A stretch of DNA of 64,000 nt from Nitzschia sp. DOCU1. Lineage: Eukaryota > Bacillariophyta > Bacillariophyceae > Bacillariales > Bacillariaceae. The stretch spans positions 186,001-250,000 of the forward strand of contig OX595990.1 in the NCBI GenBank assembly GCA_951394045.1. The letters are read 5' to 3'. Positions 1 to 10,320 of the stretch are shown in pieces. The notes beneath the pieces are model-generated. The model saw only the letters and a program-made list of their open reading frames with translations, was not told the origin of the DNA and did no database searches. How positions within the stretch are numbered: the stretch's first letter is position 1; each line of letters begins with the position of its first letter. A program made the position numbers and the translations under genes.

Positions 1-2
1 GA

Positions 3-623
3 TTGCCGACCGATGAGAGCCCATACTATGGTGTCGAGTATGTGGATGGTGACAAAGAGGACTTAGAGCCTGACGAGCTCCTGGAGTTGATCCAAGCTGA
101 TGGAGCCAAGGATGCGACAGCAAACGCTGGAGATGGCAACCGTCATCAAAGCAGCGAAAAGACGATGGAAAATTCTGGACGCCGCAAGAGTGCTCCGCCC
201 CCGCGGTTCGTGGAGCAAGCGGATCGAATCTATGACACTGGACGCCGCAAGCGAGGACGTCCGCGAAAGAGTGATTCGTATCTGGGTGCCATTCCCCAAA
301 ACAAGCGGTTGCATTTGGAGAGCAGTGGTTTGATTTCTTCTACAAGCCACAGAAAACGTGGCCGGTCTCGAAAGATTGATCAAGCACAAGAGTGCGGGAC
401 CACTGTTTGCGAAGAAAAATATGATACGCAAAACGGAAGCGTCGCCAAGAACCGATTTGAAATAATAGGACTAGAACGTATTTTGTTCGGAGCAATAATA
501 TGTTATGTATGGTGCGAGAAACGATGCAACCTAGCTAGCTACTCCTCTACCGGTAGATTTATCATCTATCTATTCATCGAACTTTTGGCTTCGTTTTTGT
601 GTTCTCACACAAAAAGTTACTGA
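3..623 (+). CDS. AT-hook DNA-binding protein, 5'-truncated by the window edge
   Basis: The frame is already open at the first base, so the true start lies outside the window. The visible 206 residues are hydrophilic and acidic at first, then carry basic AT-hook-type motifs: GRRKRGRPRKSD is a good match to the RGRP core that binds the minor groove of AT-rich DNA, while HRKRGRSRKID and GRRKSAPPPR are weaker copies. This suggests a nuclear chromatin or transcription protein. The last ~50 residues (from about position 470) are hydrophobic, Cys-rich and unlike the rest, so the real coding sequence may end or splice earlier. No other domain was recognised. The AT-hook reading is solid; the 3' end is uncertain. 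Confidence 0.55.
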   Translation: MPTDESPYYGVEYVDGDKEDLEPDELLELIQADGAKDATANAGDGNRHQSSEKTMENSGRRKSAPPPRFVEQADRIYDTGRRKRGRPRKSDSYLGAIPQNKRLHLESSGLISSTSHRKRGRSRKIDQAQECGTTVCEEKYDTQNGSVAKNRFEIIGLERILFGAIICYVWCEKRCNLASYSSTGRFIIYLFIELLASFLCSHTKSY

Positions 624-2678
624 GCCCCACCGCTACGTCAAAGCAGTTCGATTTCGGAGGGGGTGGGCCACAGCTGCTCCGCCCGGTAGAGACAACAATC
701 CACTTCACTCGACGGGGTAGCCGATTCCAATTCTCCACGCACCAGCACAGGTTACACTTAAACTCTCCGCGACGAGACACGTACGCGAGTGGAGGACGTT
801 TTAAAACCGGAACCACAAACCGGTTGCGTTGATCAGGCTGTTTGTGTGCGGGGAGAATTGGAATCGGGGTCTGGTCGAGATCAGGGACCAGGATCGTTGC
901 TCTGGAAAAAGTTGGTTTCGTTGTAGAACAACGCCAGACGCCTGCAAAAGGAGGAAAGAACAAGGTGAGTAGCACTGCGGGAAAGAAATATGATCAAACG
1001 GCACCGTCAAGTCGCAAAAACGCAAGTTTGGAGTGCACGTACCGTTCCGAAGGGCGCCACCACATGAATCATTCCTCCGCCAACACCAACACAACAATCA
1101 AACATTTCATCCAACAACTTTCTTCCAGGGTCTGCTTCGGCTCCGTTTGCCTCAGGGAGCTAGCGTCATGGTTCAACCGAATCAGGAGGGCTCTCCAGAG
1201 ACTGAGTCCACGTACACCCCCAATATTGGCTTCCTTCAGGACGAGTGTTCCAGGGCGGTCCGGCACAAACCGGACCTTCACCGTGGATTTCTCCTCCTTC
1301 AGGCTGTTATCTCGCTACAGCTGAGCCGCACCATCAAAATGATAGTGATCACCGCAGTAGAGGTCTGTTCATAGCAGAGTGAAAAGAAAGTTGATGAAGA
1401 AAGCTGATCATCGTGAGAAGTTCATGGCGACGATGAAGAAAGGAACGATGCAGATTGCTCCCTTCGCAAAAAAGTGAGGTCGATTGAGTGAAAAAGTGAC
1501 GGATTTGATGGAAGGAATGCCGAGATCCGAGCGGTTTCTGCTGTGGTTTGGGAGCAGTTTCGTGTTTTTCCCACGATGAAGCTTCCACGGTCGCTGAAAG
1601 TAATCCACATTCATCATCCGCCAGTTCGCCGAGGCAAGGGCATAAGCTAGAAAACATTTGACGCTGTTTGTTAAACACGATTGATATGCCTTACGAATTC
1701 AGGCTCTTCAGGGTGGGACGCTGACGTCAATCGCTCGTCGACTAGACGGACTACATCAGAAAGATAGCAAGATAGAGAAGTGGGCCGATCGCTGTCCAGC
1801 TGGATGCTACAATCACACCCAAGCTGTAAACGGCAAGCTATGGTTGATTTGAAGACGCTTGTAAAGTTTTTGTCAAATTACGATAGGTAGTTAGAAACTT
1901 AGTAGCCCTTTTTCAATGCCCTCATCGACCCATGGGAAAAACGGTCGGCCATGCGGTCTATCGTGGGCTCGTTTTTTAGATGACGCTAACTCACTCTGTG
2001 ATCAAAAGGAGACCATGAAAATTTAATCTAGAGTCAATGTTAATATAAGGTACAATATTGTAAAGAGCGACCCTGCCAGAAAGGGTAAGCAAAGTCCGGA
2101 ATGTAATAGAGGGATGATGGTCGCCCGACGTGATTTCACTATAAATTTATGTGTAAGCAGTCGAAGTAATCAAAATCACTCAAGATCAATTTTCCTCTAA
2201 GTAAACGCATATGCCCTCTTCGAGGCAGGCGAGGGGATGCAATGCGATTTCCCGAGATTTCACTACTCGCAATTTGGTGACACAAGATTTTACAACAAGA
2301 AGTAAGGGACGAAACTAGCAACCCGGCAATATAGCTAGTACGAGCGACTCAATACTAGTACTAGTGGCGGCTGTGTTCTTGCTATTACTTGTCAAGCTAT
2401 CAGAGCCTTCAGCGCGGGGCAAGGGATCAAAGTTACAGGTACTTCCGTAGAACGGTCGAGTTGAGCAGTCGACTGCCAATGCAATCACACAATATCGAAA
2501 TATTCCCACGCGACACCTCTTTAAATCGTGAAGCCAGATTTTCCACGTTTTATATATATCATGCAGAAACGGTGCGAGAGCCGATGGACGGAACCAAGAG
2601 GCCAGTGGCAGTACGTGGGTTCTGATGTTCGGCCACGTGACAAGTAACATGTGGACTGTTTATAATCCAAAGCCTTGG
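624..2678. other. No confident gene
   Basis: Several short open frames occur on both strands (for example 842-1324 plus), but they overlap each other, lack recognisable domains and show no coherent exon structure. The stretch could hold an untranslated region of the AT-hook gene or a decayed gene; nothing can be supported. Confidence 0.4.
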
Positions 2679-2856
2679 TCTTGAAAATGACACTTGAAAA
2701 TGTATTGCGCCGACCAACGACAGAAGAGTCGGTGGGAGACGTGCATGGGGGAAAACGCAAACCAAGGTCAAGAGATGGTACTTGAGACCATGGCACAGGC
2801 ATTCTGTCGGCCACCAGTAAACATCGACACTTCTATTCCAAATCGCTATAAACTCG

Positions 2857-3301
2857 ATGAATCGTCAAGGAGAGATTTGCATAGTTACAGCCATGGCAAT
2901 CTTGGTCTTGATTTGTGTCACTGCTGTTTCGATCTCGGTCTTCAGAGGATTTGTCTCGAACTATTCCAAAGCAAGAGAGGCAACCGAGATCATGGCGTCC
3001 TCGGCCGTGTTGTTTCATTGCGCATCGATCATGAGGATACTTTCATATCCTCGGGCATCGATTTCCTCTCTGGCGATCTATGCGTGCGTCGCCTGTGGTT
3101 GTCTGATGACCATGAAGCTTGCGTCTTTCGAGAGACGAGGCAAGTTCAGTCTGTACGATCTGCCTTGATGCCGTGGAACTCTCTGGCAAAGAGGCAAAAG
3201 TTGTTCCTTGTGGCCACGTTTACCATAGCCAATGCCTTTTGATGTGGAGCGCATACCAGAATCGATGCCCTCTGTGCAAAGCTGACATAGCCAAGGCATA
3301 A
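2857..3301 (+). CDS. Membrane-anchored RING-H2 E3 ubiquitin ligase, frame broken
   Basis: From the ATG at 2857 the first frame gives a short N-terminus and two hydrophobic segments (residues ~12-34 and ~62-84), consistent with a membrane anchor. A second frame, one base off, takes over near 3117 and encodes a C-terminal RING-H2 finger: CTICLD, then CGHVYHSQC, then CPLC, giving the Cys/His spacing that binds two zinc ions and recruits an E2 enzyme. Short ATL-type proteins with an N-terminal anchor and C-terminal RING-H2 are a known ubiquitin ligase class. In the second frame TGA stops lie immediately upstream of the finger, so a splice or a frameshift must join the halves. The overlap leaves little room for a normal-sized intron. 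Confidence 0.55.
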
Positions 3302-3502
3302 TCTCACGGGCCAAATTAAATCTCGGTACGACATCACTCATCTACCACGAGTTCGGCATTCTTTATCTCGCTGCCACCGTATCTTGCTCGCCGCCGCTAG
3401 ACTTGCGACACCCTACTGTACCTAACGCACTCTGGGGGGATAGGAGAAAGTCGGAATTTCGTGGCACACATCCCAACTTTTGTTTCTAAACACTTGTCGT
3501 CA

Positions 3503-4776
3503 TTATAGCTCGGGAGATGATGGTCGTCCAGCACTCTCGCCTCCCAAGTCAGTTCCCTCGCAATCCAAAAGTAACAAGGTCGTCTTGGTATCCAACAAGG
3601 TAGGCATATTAGGCGTGGTCCGCCTTAAGTCCCCATGTACAAACTCCTTGACATAGGCCCCCGCTTGGGTACTCAATTCCAAGCGAAAGTGATGGTCATC
3701 CACTCGCGTTCCCCTTAGAGCCAATACCTGTCGTTCTCGAGTCGAATTGGCACGTCGATGTAATACCCGAAGGGGTGTCCGTTGTTGAATTTGGAGATTT
3801 GCCAAGTCAAAGGTACAGTCTTGGGCAAGCTTTGCTTCCGACCAGCAATGACACCCGTAGTGTTTGACTTTGGATTCGGTGTCGGCTTGCAATGTGGAAA
3901 AGGCAGACGCTTCGACTCACTGGAGATCGGGCGCAATCCCGACGCCCATGGGATGGCTCCCATACCATTTAGAGCTGGTTTCTCCGTCTCCACTATTGAT
4001 TTGTTCGACAATCTGTTCCAGTTCAAGTGTCGATTCCAGCGGCCTCAAGGCATCTACGAGTTGAATGCAAAAGGGCCTGCCCTTGGTGTTCGGCCTTCGT
4101 AATATTCGGACATCCATATCTTCTCTGCCTGACGCATGAAATTTGCACATGCCGTATATTTGATTGCCTGTTGGCAAATTGTTTTGTGTGGAAACGCCCA
4201 ATCGTTGAATAATGGAAGCACAAATTTGTTCTTCGACCGATGTGACACCCAACGTGGTAGCGTCTTCTTTGTAGTATTGTGGTCGCCATCGCCAGCATCC
4301 CGCCTCGACTTTGTGTAGTAGCCATACAAGAAAATGGGTCGTCGAAAGACAGCCACGTGAACTTCCATGGGCATGGCATCGGCGATGCCGTCTAGAACCT
4401 TGCAAGAAGCTAGCACAGCCTCGGCTTGATTGAGGGTCCACCATTGATAGCCTTGAGCTTGTAAACGACGTTCCAGAGTATCTTTGGGGTCTCCGCCTTG
4501 CGTCACATAGGAATGTCTCGAGTGTCGTTTGCGCTTTTTGGCTTCTGTAATGCTATTGCGATCCAGGAGGGAATGCCCCTTGGCGGGACTGCACAAGATA
4601 TGAATCGACAAATAACCAGCTTGTTCCGCATTGGACAATATGGGCGGTGGGTCGTCTGGTATCGACAAGATTTCAAGAAGACGTTGATACAAGTGGTGCT
4701 TTAACTCTTGTTGAAACGTCGAATCAGCACCACGGCGTCCGTGGGGAGGCCGTTTGGGTGATACGGAAAATAACAA
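3503..4776 (-). CDS. PUS10: Pus10-type tRNA pseudouridine synthase, reading frame interrupted twice
   Basis: Read on the minus strand, the C-terminal half is clearly Pus10, the archaeal/eukaryotic enzyme that makes pseudouridine in the tRNA T-arm. The catalytic-Asp motif appears as SGREDMDVR (about 4100), followed by KGRPFCIQL, TPLRVLHRR and the C-terminal DDHHFRLELSTQAGAYVKEF. Two lesions break it. Near 4290 the frame carrying YGYYTKSRR must shift by one base to the frame carying VTSVEEQI. At 3917-3919 an in-frame TGA follows DLQ, yet similarity continues past it in the same frame to the end. A GTAAGT donor at 4860-4855 suggests at least one more 5' exon, but I could not settle its frame, so the start is open. 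Either a young pseudogene or sequence errors in a real gene. Confidence 0.72.
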
Positions 4777-5239
4777 CGACGTTTCCCTTTCTGTGAAAAC
4801 GAGCTGGGTGAACTTGAAAAAATCCTAATCGTGCTCCACGAAAGAAGAAGTGCAACTTACAGACAGTCCATGGATCTGTCAAGAAAGCCAAACGTGCTTC
4901 GTCGTGGGTATGCATGTATAGATATCCAGTGCTGACCAGTCGACGGACACGCCACCGACTTTGCAATGGCACCTAATGTGCAGCTGTTTTCTTGAGAGAA
5001 AATGGCGCGAGCGCCGTCGTAGCACCTGTTGTAGTCAATGGTGTTGGCATTGCCGGTATTTTACCAAACAATGTCGATACCATCATTGACCCCGAGCCAA
5101 TCCTGTTGATAATCTGAGCCCGTCTTCTTACCCCCGCTCCAATGGCCTAGCGCTTGAGTAAGAACAATGGTACCAGACCACCATGATCAAAGTAAGACTT
5201 GGATTTGAAAAGCGTTAGCGCTCAAGGACCCCACAAGAG

Positions 5240-5545
5240 CTAGGCTTTTAACCTCATTGTTTGGTTTGGGAATGCTATCCGATCTTGTAATGTCCTTGAC
5301 GCCTCCGACGCCGGCGGCGTGCCAACGTTTCCTTCCAAGAGCATCACTTTACCAGCGGCATGCGGTTTCTTCTTGTTGAGTAACTGCTGCGCTTCTGCGG
5401 CCCATCCTTTCCCTAGATCCATGTAGACGATGCGATGACACCCAAAGATTCCTTCTCTAGCACATGATGATGACGATGGTGTTGTTTGTTTCGTGGATCG
5501 TCCTCCGTCGTCACCTAGGGCTGTAGGATGTAGCCGCAGTATCAT
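5240..5545 (-). CDS. Hypothetical protein or exon, unknown
   Basis: A 101-residue minus-strand frame with a protein-like centre (GCHRIVYMDLGKGW, then a Lys/Ala-rich helix and LLEGNVGTPP). No family was recognised. It lies 3' of the ADF-like fragment at 6038-6271 on the same strand and 5' of the Pus10 gene, so it could be a later exon of the former, an early exon of the latter, or a separate small gene. Its start codon and splice sites are not resolved. Confidence 0.25.
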   Translation of the reverse strand: MILRLHPTALGDDGGRSTKQTTPSSSSCAREGIFGCHRIVYMDLGKGWAAEAQQLLNKKKPHAAGKVMLLEGNVGTPPASEASRTLQDRIAFPNQTMRLKA

Positions 5546-6037
5546 GGGTTGTTGTTGCTGCTGCTGCAGCAGCTGGGAGCGAGTATCCTGTTTGATTCTG
5601 CTTGCCTATGTTCGTTTCGAGCCTAATGCGGAGCGTCCTTGTAACGGTTGTTGCAGGCTTGTGCAATGATGCCATTCCAGGCATGGCATCGAACAAAGAA
5701 TGATAATATAATATCCCATTCTCCTAGTAGTGGCGTGATAGGATACTACCGGTAGAGCCACAACCAGCAAGGTTTGTTCCACCAAACAAACCAGGACAAA
5801 CGTGCCGACAGAATTAGATGCAAGACTTTTGTGACCAAAAGATTCCCTGCTGAGAAGTAGTTCGGTGCCCCGGTCGACTCACTCACCCGTCATGTAGCGC
5901 CACGTCCTCCTCTCTGTGGAGTGTATCAGCGAAAAACGACATTACACCATGCTTTACTGTGCAATGCAAGGCCGCCGGTCCCGAACGTCATGCGTCAGAT
6001 GTGGCCAAAGCTTGCCATGCTTTGTTTGCCAATCCTG

Positions 6038-6271
6038 TCAACACACCACCACTGTAGCCCTGTAATCTTTCATGGATTTCCTTGCAGCTTCAGGAGTAGC
6101 TTGTAAACATTGTTGCACGGCCTCTCTACCGCCTTGACCTTTGCCAGCCATGACGAGACGAGGCGCCTTTTTGGCGTCTTGGACGGAAAACAACACATAA
6201 TCCACACCACTGCCCTCCTTGGCCAAATCTGCCAATGCTCCATCGGCCTCGTCGCACCACGTTAACGCCAT
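6038..6271 (-). CDS. Possible ADF-homology (actin-binding) domain fragment
   Basis: The minus-strand ATG at 6271 opens a 77-residue protein whose first ~55 residues resemble the N-terminal half of an ADF-H domain (coactosin/drebrin type): an acidic helix (DEADGALADL), then VDYVLFSVQD, then a basic strand ending in GKGQGG before a helix. ADF-H proteins bind actin. The domain normally runs to about 130 residues, so this is either exon 1 of a spliced gene or a truncated copy. A possible second exon lies at 5240-5545. The similarity is weak and judged by eye. Confidence 0.35.
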   Translation of the reverse strand: MALTWCDEADGALADLAKEGSGVDYVLFSVQDAKKAPRLVMAGKGQGGREAVQQCLQATPEAARKSMKDYRATVVVC

Positions 6272-8078
6272 ATTCTAGAAAGCTACTACAGACGAATGAA
6301 CGAATGAATGACTACAGCAAGAGGGGGCGACTGTGAAAGAGATGAAATGGATATATGGGATGCAAAAGGAGTAAATGCCAGCAATGATGATGATGCGCTG
6401 CGGGTCATTGTGCGCGCTCAACATTGGCAAAGTAAGTCAAAGATTTCGTGCCAAACGCGGCAGATTTGGCAGGCACGGCCGACTCGCAAGAGCCGGCCAT
6501 CACACCAACCAAAAAGATACATCAGGTACGCGGTTTTGCTCTGCGTCCCCTGATGCCGACACGTGGAAGTAGCGACTGCCAAAGAAAAAATTGTCCACTT
6601 TTCTTTGTAGCATCTTTGCCTTTGAGGCTGCATCGTCCACAATGACACCGATACAATGATAATGACCCCCCTCCGTCCTTCAACTTCTTATTGGAGCTAT
6701 CTTTCCGAGCGACGAAATGGAGGTGGGACGTGCAACAAAACAGACACCAAATGATTGATTCAGACGTGGAATTGTTAGTTGTAACGCCGATCGAATGAGA
6801 CAATGATTCTCGTGTTCCGACGACAACGGCGGCGGCGGCGGCGACGACGATTGGATTCTACCACGATCAATCTATAAGACAGACTATTGGATTGTATAGC
6901 GATGAAATCACAAGGTACGTCTTGCTTTTGTAAACTGGTTTTCTTTCTTCTGCGTCCTTCTCGATGAAGAATCTTTGCAAATTCAACACCATCTTTCGAC
7001 TGAGTAGGGCTTTACCAGCCCTGTGAAAGAATCAAGTTTGTTCCAACATGTTCTGAGAGATCAAAAAGATGCAAAAACAAAATAACTGACAAGTACAAAA
7101 TCATGACTCAACCTCTTCGTTCTCTGTTTGTCGCTATTGTCTACAGTGTTTGGACGTGGATGCTGATGCGCTGTTTTCATGGAATGATTCTTTGCAAGGA
7201 CCACTGTCGGGCAATGTATGGAACGATCGAAAGGGTGTGGCAAGAACATTCAGTAATCGGGGGACCACTGTTTGATACAACGGTATATGGGTATCGTATC
7301 ACGAATTGATGGTTGTACCTCGCAAATGATTCGACTTCTACCCCGGGGCCGAGGACGCTTTTACAAACGAAAAGAGCCACAACACAATTGAGTGCTAATG
7401 CCAAAGTTGCTGAGATGGAAAGAAGTGGGCGACAACAACATTTCTGATGAACCGATCGAGGCCAAACCAAAGTGTTGTGTGGAAACTATTCCATGTGGAG
7501 TATTTCATACCTAGGGACCATAGCTGTATGGGTAACGCGGCGTCGAGTACGCACTATCCTCAAGTGTCAGCGAGACGATTACCACCGTACTAGCTTGGAC
7601 CCAGCTCATTTCACTCTAGTAACAATGCTGTCAAGACGGGTATAATTGACGCTCGGACTTTTGTATTCATTGCATACGTGATCATGACAAGGCGGCACGT
7701 AGTTGTCGCTCCCACTATGGCTCTAGCAGTAGAGCAAATGCTTAGCAGTAGACCAAAAGGTAAACTAGAGAGCTTTGGTAATGTTATTGGTGCTGTCTTC
7801 ATAGGACACCATTATTCATGCTGGAACTATCCCAACTGCCATCGCTATCCTCTCTAAAACAGAGTGGGGACCCGGAGGGACGGAACGGGTCGCCACGTCA
7901 TCGCGAACAAAGGTATGACGGTCACGGTTCGACTTATCGCGACAAGATTGGTGAGAATTGATCGCGACAAGATTAAAACTATTGACCTGCAAGGAATGTT
8001 TGACGCTCTCACAATTTCGCCAGAACAACACCGTAATAACTTTTACTCCTACTCAAAAGACCTAACATAACAGTAACC
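6272..8078. other. No confident gene
   Basis: Contains a short GGC/GAC-rich tract near 6826-6850 and small overlapping frames on both strands with no recognisable domain. The last ~150 bases should include the promoter and 5' leader of the family A gene at 8079. Confidence 0.4.
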
Positions 8079-8915
8079 ATGTTGGCTCGAATGCCTTGCG
8101 TTATCATCCTCGCTCTGACATTGTCAGCCGTGGTGGCAGGCCAGCAAGAAGCGGACAATGTAAATAATAACAATGATCCGGAGCCCCGCGGTCATCTTCG
8201 AAGACAACTTCAGCAGTCGTCGTGCAGGCCGCTGCAGTATGAGTCAAAGAATGGCGACTGCAGTGGAACGTATCCTTGCACTTGCAACGGTGTTACTACC
8301 GAATGCCCCTACTGCGCAGTTCACACAACCTCAGTTGCAGGTACCGTTTGCCAGCAGTCGGGAACTTCAAGCACATTTACATTTAGCAAAGATGACTCCG
8401 CACTTATGACATGCACCTGCAACTATTATGGAAGTGGCGCTGCCGTATCAACTTGCGGCCTTCAGACCCGGCCAGAACTACCACCAGAACTACCAGTGCT
8501 ACCTGTCCCCACCCCAACCCCCGCCCCGACACCGGAAGATAGAGTTCCTGGCGTTGGAGGGTCAAACCCTTCCCCTGGAGTACCAGTCGATTCCGTACCC
8601 TTGGTTCCTCTGGGCTGCAACGCTTTCTGGGCGAGTGCTAGTCCCCGCATCTGCATTGGATCGCCTGAGCAATGCCCCCTAGAACGGGTTTCTTGCTCCC
8701 TTTTGGGTCAGCATCCATGCGCATGCACAGGCTCTTCGGACACTACGATGTGCTCATATTGTCAAGTCCAGACAGCGACCGAAATGTTCTGTCAACTTGT
8801 TGGGTCGGCAGTTACCATTACAGCTCCAAATGGAAGCCTTCAAACGTGCACATGTGATAATGCCGCCGGTGGTCAAACCATCCAGAGCTGTACTCCCGTC
8901 AGCGAAACACCCTAA
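8079..8915 (+). CDS. Family A1: secreted protein with two Cys-rich modules
   Basis: 278 residues from ATG 8079. A signal peptide (residues 1-20, ending VVAG) is followed by a short acidic/Asn-rich propeptide that ends in HLRRQLQQSSC; the RR and the R-x-L pattern suggest proteolytic maturation. Two homologous Cys-rich modules follow (residues ~49-126 with ten Cys; ~180-271 with twelve), sharing a PCxCxG - CxYCxV - CTC - GxG layout, separated by a Pro-rich linker (~131-178). It is probably an extracellular or cell-wall protein held together by disulfides. No known domain family was recognised. Two paralogues lie at 11631 and 17654, and a family B gene follows 530 bases downstream, as in the other cassettes. 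Confidence 0.85.
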   Translation: MLARMPCVIILALTLSAVVAGQQEADNVNNNNDPEPRGHLRRQLQQSSCRPLQYESKNGDCSGTYPCTCNGVTTECPYCAVHTTSVAGTVCQQSGTSSTFTFSKDDSALMTCTCNYYGSGAAVSTCGLQTRPELPPELPVLPVPTPTPAPTPEDRVPGVGGSNPSPGVPVDSVPLVPLGCNAFWASASPRICIGSPEQCPLERVSCSLLGQHPCACTGSSDTTMCSYCQVQTATEMFCQLVGSAVTITAPNGSLQTCTCDNAAGGQTIQSCTPVSETP

Positions 8916-9444
8916 ATGAGCCGGGCCTTCTGCGTGTCGCCAAGGCGGTATGATGCCTTTGAATTAATGCCACCACAAAAAGCACCAGACGTTGGCCGAA
9001 CGGAGGCGACGCCTTGTCCAAACGAATCCATGTTCAACGAAGCACTTTCAAATCTGATCCAGCAAAGAAAGCAGTAGATGATAATTTCATATAAAGCCAA
9101 TCAAACTGAGATTTGAATTCACCGTGACAGGGAGCAGAATTGAGAGTGGGCGATGTTTTTCCAGAAACTGCGAACAGAAGGCGACAGGGGGTGCTCGCCC
9201 AGCGCGCGCGTCGGCCGCAACAAACGTGGGAAGGACTTTTAAAGGAGAAATGCTCCCCTTTTCTGATTCGTGACCCCAAAGTTCCCAGTCTTGGTATCCG
9301 CTTTCGAAGACTAGCGAAGCAAGCCGAGTCGGTGCACGTCTGGTAAACCTGTCACATCTCAGACTTCCTCTACTACCTTCGCAAACGTTCTGTTTTGTCC
9401 CACAAAATTTAAAACCAAAGTTCCGAAAGTGCCGAAACATCAGG
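8916..9444 (+). other. A1-B1 intergenic spacer, duplicated in other cassettes
   Basis: No gene. The segment around 9055-9100 (GTAGATGATAATTTC and flanks) recurs after A2 at 12700-12730, showing that the spacer belongs to the duplicated unit. Confidence 0.5.
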
Positions 9445-10320
9445 ATGAAGCTTTATAGCAGTTTTGCATCCAGCAGTCCAGAAGATGGATCCGTCAGCAT
9501 AACTACCTCGTCAAGCGAGACGACGGCTCCAGAGCCCCCGTCCAACATTGACATGAGCGTTTCCCCGTCGAATACCACAGATCCGTCAGATTCCGTGTGG
9601 AATCATCGATACCATGGCTGCCGCCATCAGTTTCATCGAGGCGGCATTGACCAAGGTAAGTTGGAGAAAGCCCATCAAGTGGCCGATGTGATTGGAAAGC
9701 GCAATTTCGAGGGCCGTATCCTTGCTAGCTCGCCAACCACTGGAGTCGGTTATGGCATTATGATTGGTGGTGCCACCTTTGTTGCTCTTGGTATTCCGGC
9801 CATGATTATGGCTCGGCCGCTTGGATATTTGGTGGGACGCCATACGGCTCGAATTGGCATGAAACTCGCCACGGCTGTGGCGGCTGGTACCATAGCAACG
9901 CGTTACGTATCCCGCTATCAAACGTTGCAAGACTTGAAAATCATGGGCACTTATATTTCTCCCAACGAGAAAAGTGCCAGTGCCGATGCCGTCAGTCAAC
10001 ATCCCTTGATTCTTCAAGCTCTACGGGATCGTCAAGACCAGCAGCAATCCAAAGAAAAGACGGCCGCCGCCGCGGCCAGCAAAAGCAATGCATTATTGGA
10101 AGAATGGAAGCATCATCATGATGGTACTTCCGGTCCATCGTCATCGGCCGCAAGAAACAGTTTTTGGTGGGGTCCGTCTCTGGATCGTCAAATTTTGGGC
10201 GAATATGACAATGTCTTGCTCCACTGCCAAGAACGAAACCATCATCTCACACTCCAGGCCGGAGCCCAAGACCAGAACAATACCGCAGCAGGTGGAAAAC
10301 GCCGCCATGGTCCATGGTAG
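9445..10320 (+). CDS. Family B1: small membrane protein of unknown function
   Basis: 291 residues from ATG 9445. The N-terminal ~55 residues are Ser/Thr/Pro-rich and variable. A Gly-rich hydrophobic region (about residues 97-152, GVGYGIMIGG to AVAAGTIATRY) could form two membrane helices with a short loop. Directly after it is a conserved signature, ATRYVSRYQTLQDLK, and the C-terminus ends in a conserved acidic/aromatic motif (FWWGPSLDRQILGEYDNVL...HC). B3 at 19552 has the same layout, and B2 at 13493 is a relic. No known family was recognised. The charged tails point to an organelle or endomembrane protein with cytosolic termini; this is inference only. Confidence 0.75.
   Translation: MKLYSSFASSSPEDGSVSITTSSSETTAPEPPSNIDMSVSPSNTTDPSDSVWNHRYHGCRHQFHRGGIDQGKLEKAHQVADVIGKRNFEGRILASSPTTGVGYGIMIGGATFVALGIPAMIMARPLGYLVGRHTARIGMKLATAVAAGTIATRYVSRYQTLQDLKIMGTYISPNEKSASADAVSQHPLILQALRDRQDQQQSKEKTAAAAASKSNALLEEWKHHHDGTSGPSSSAARNSFWWGPSLDRQILGEYDNVLLHCQERNHHLTLQAGAQDQNNTAAGGKRRHGPW

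Noticed and set aside
842..1324. 160-residue plus-strand frame near the left end
   Set aside because: Overlaps other frames of similar length, low-complexity, no recognisable motif or splice structure.
2694..3242. 182-residue plus-strand frame overlapping the RING-H2 gene
   Set aside because: Third frame across the same DNA; lacks the membrane helices and zinc motif found in the other two frames.
8190..8220. RxLR-type effector motif in family A leaders
   Set aside because: The sequence is LRRQL, not R-x-L-R, and the organism looks like a diatom; a processing site explains it better.
9586..10017. 143-residue minus-strand frame inside B1
   Set aside because: Antisense to a conserved family B gene, with no domain of its own.
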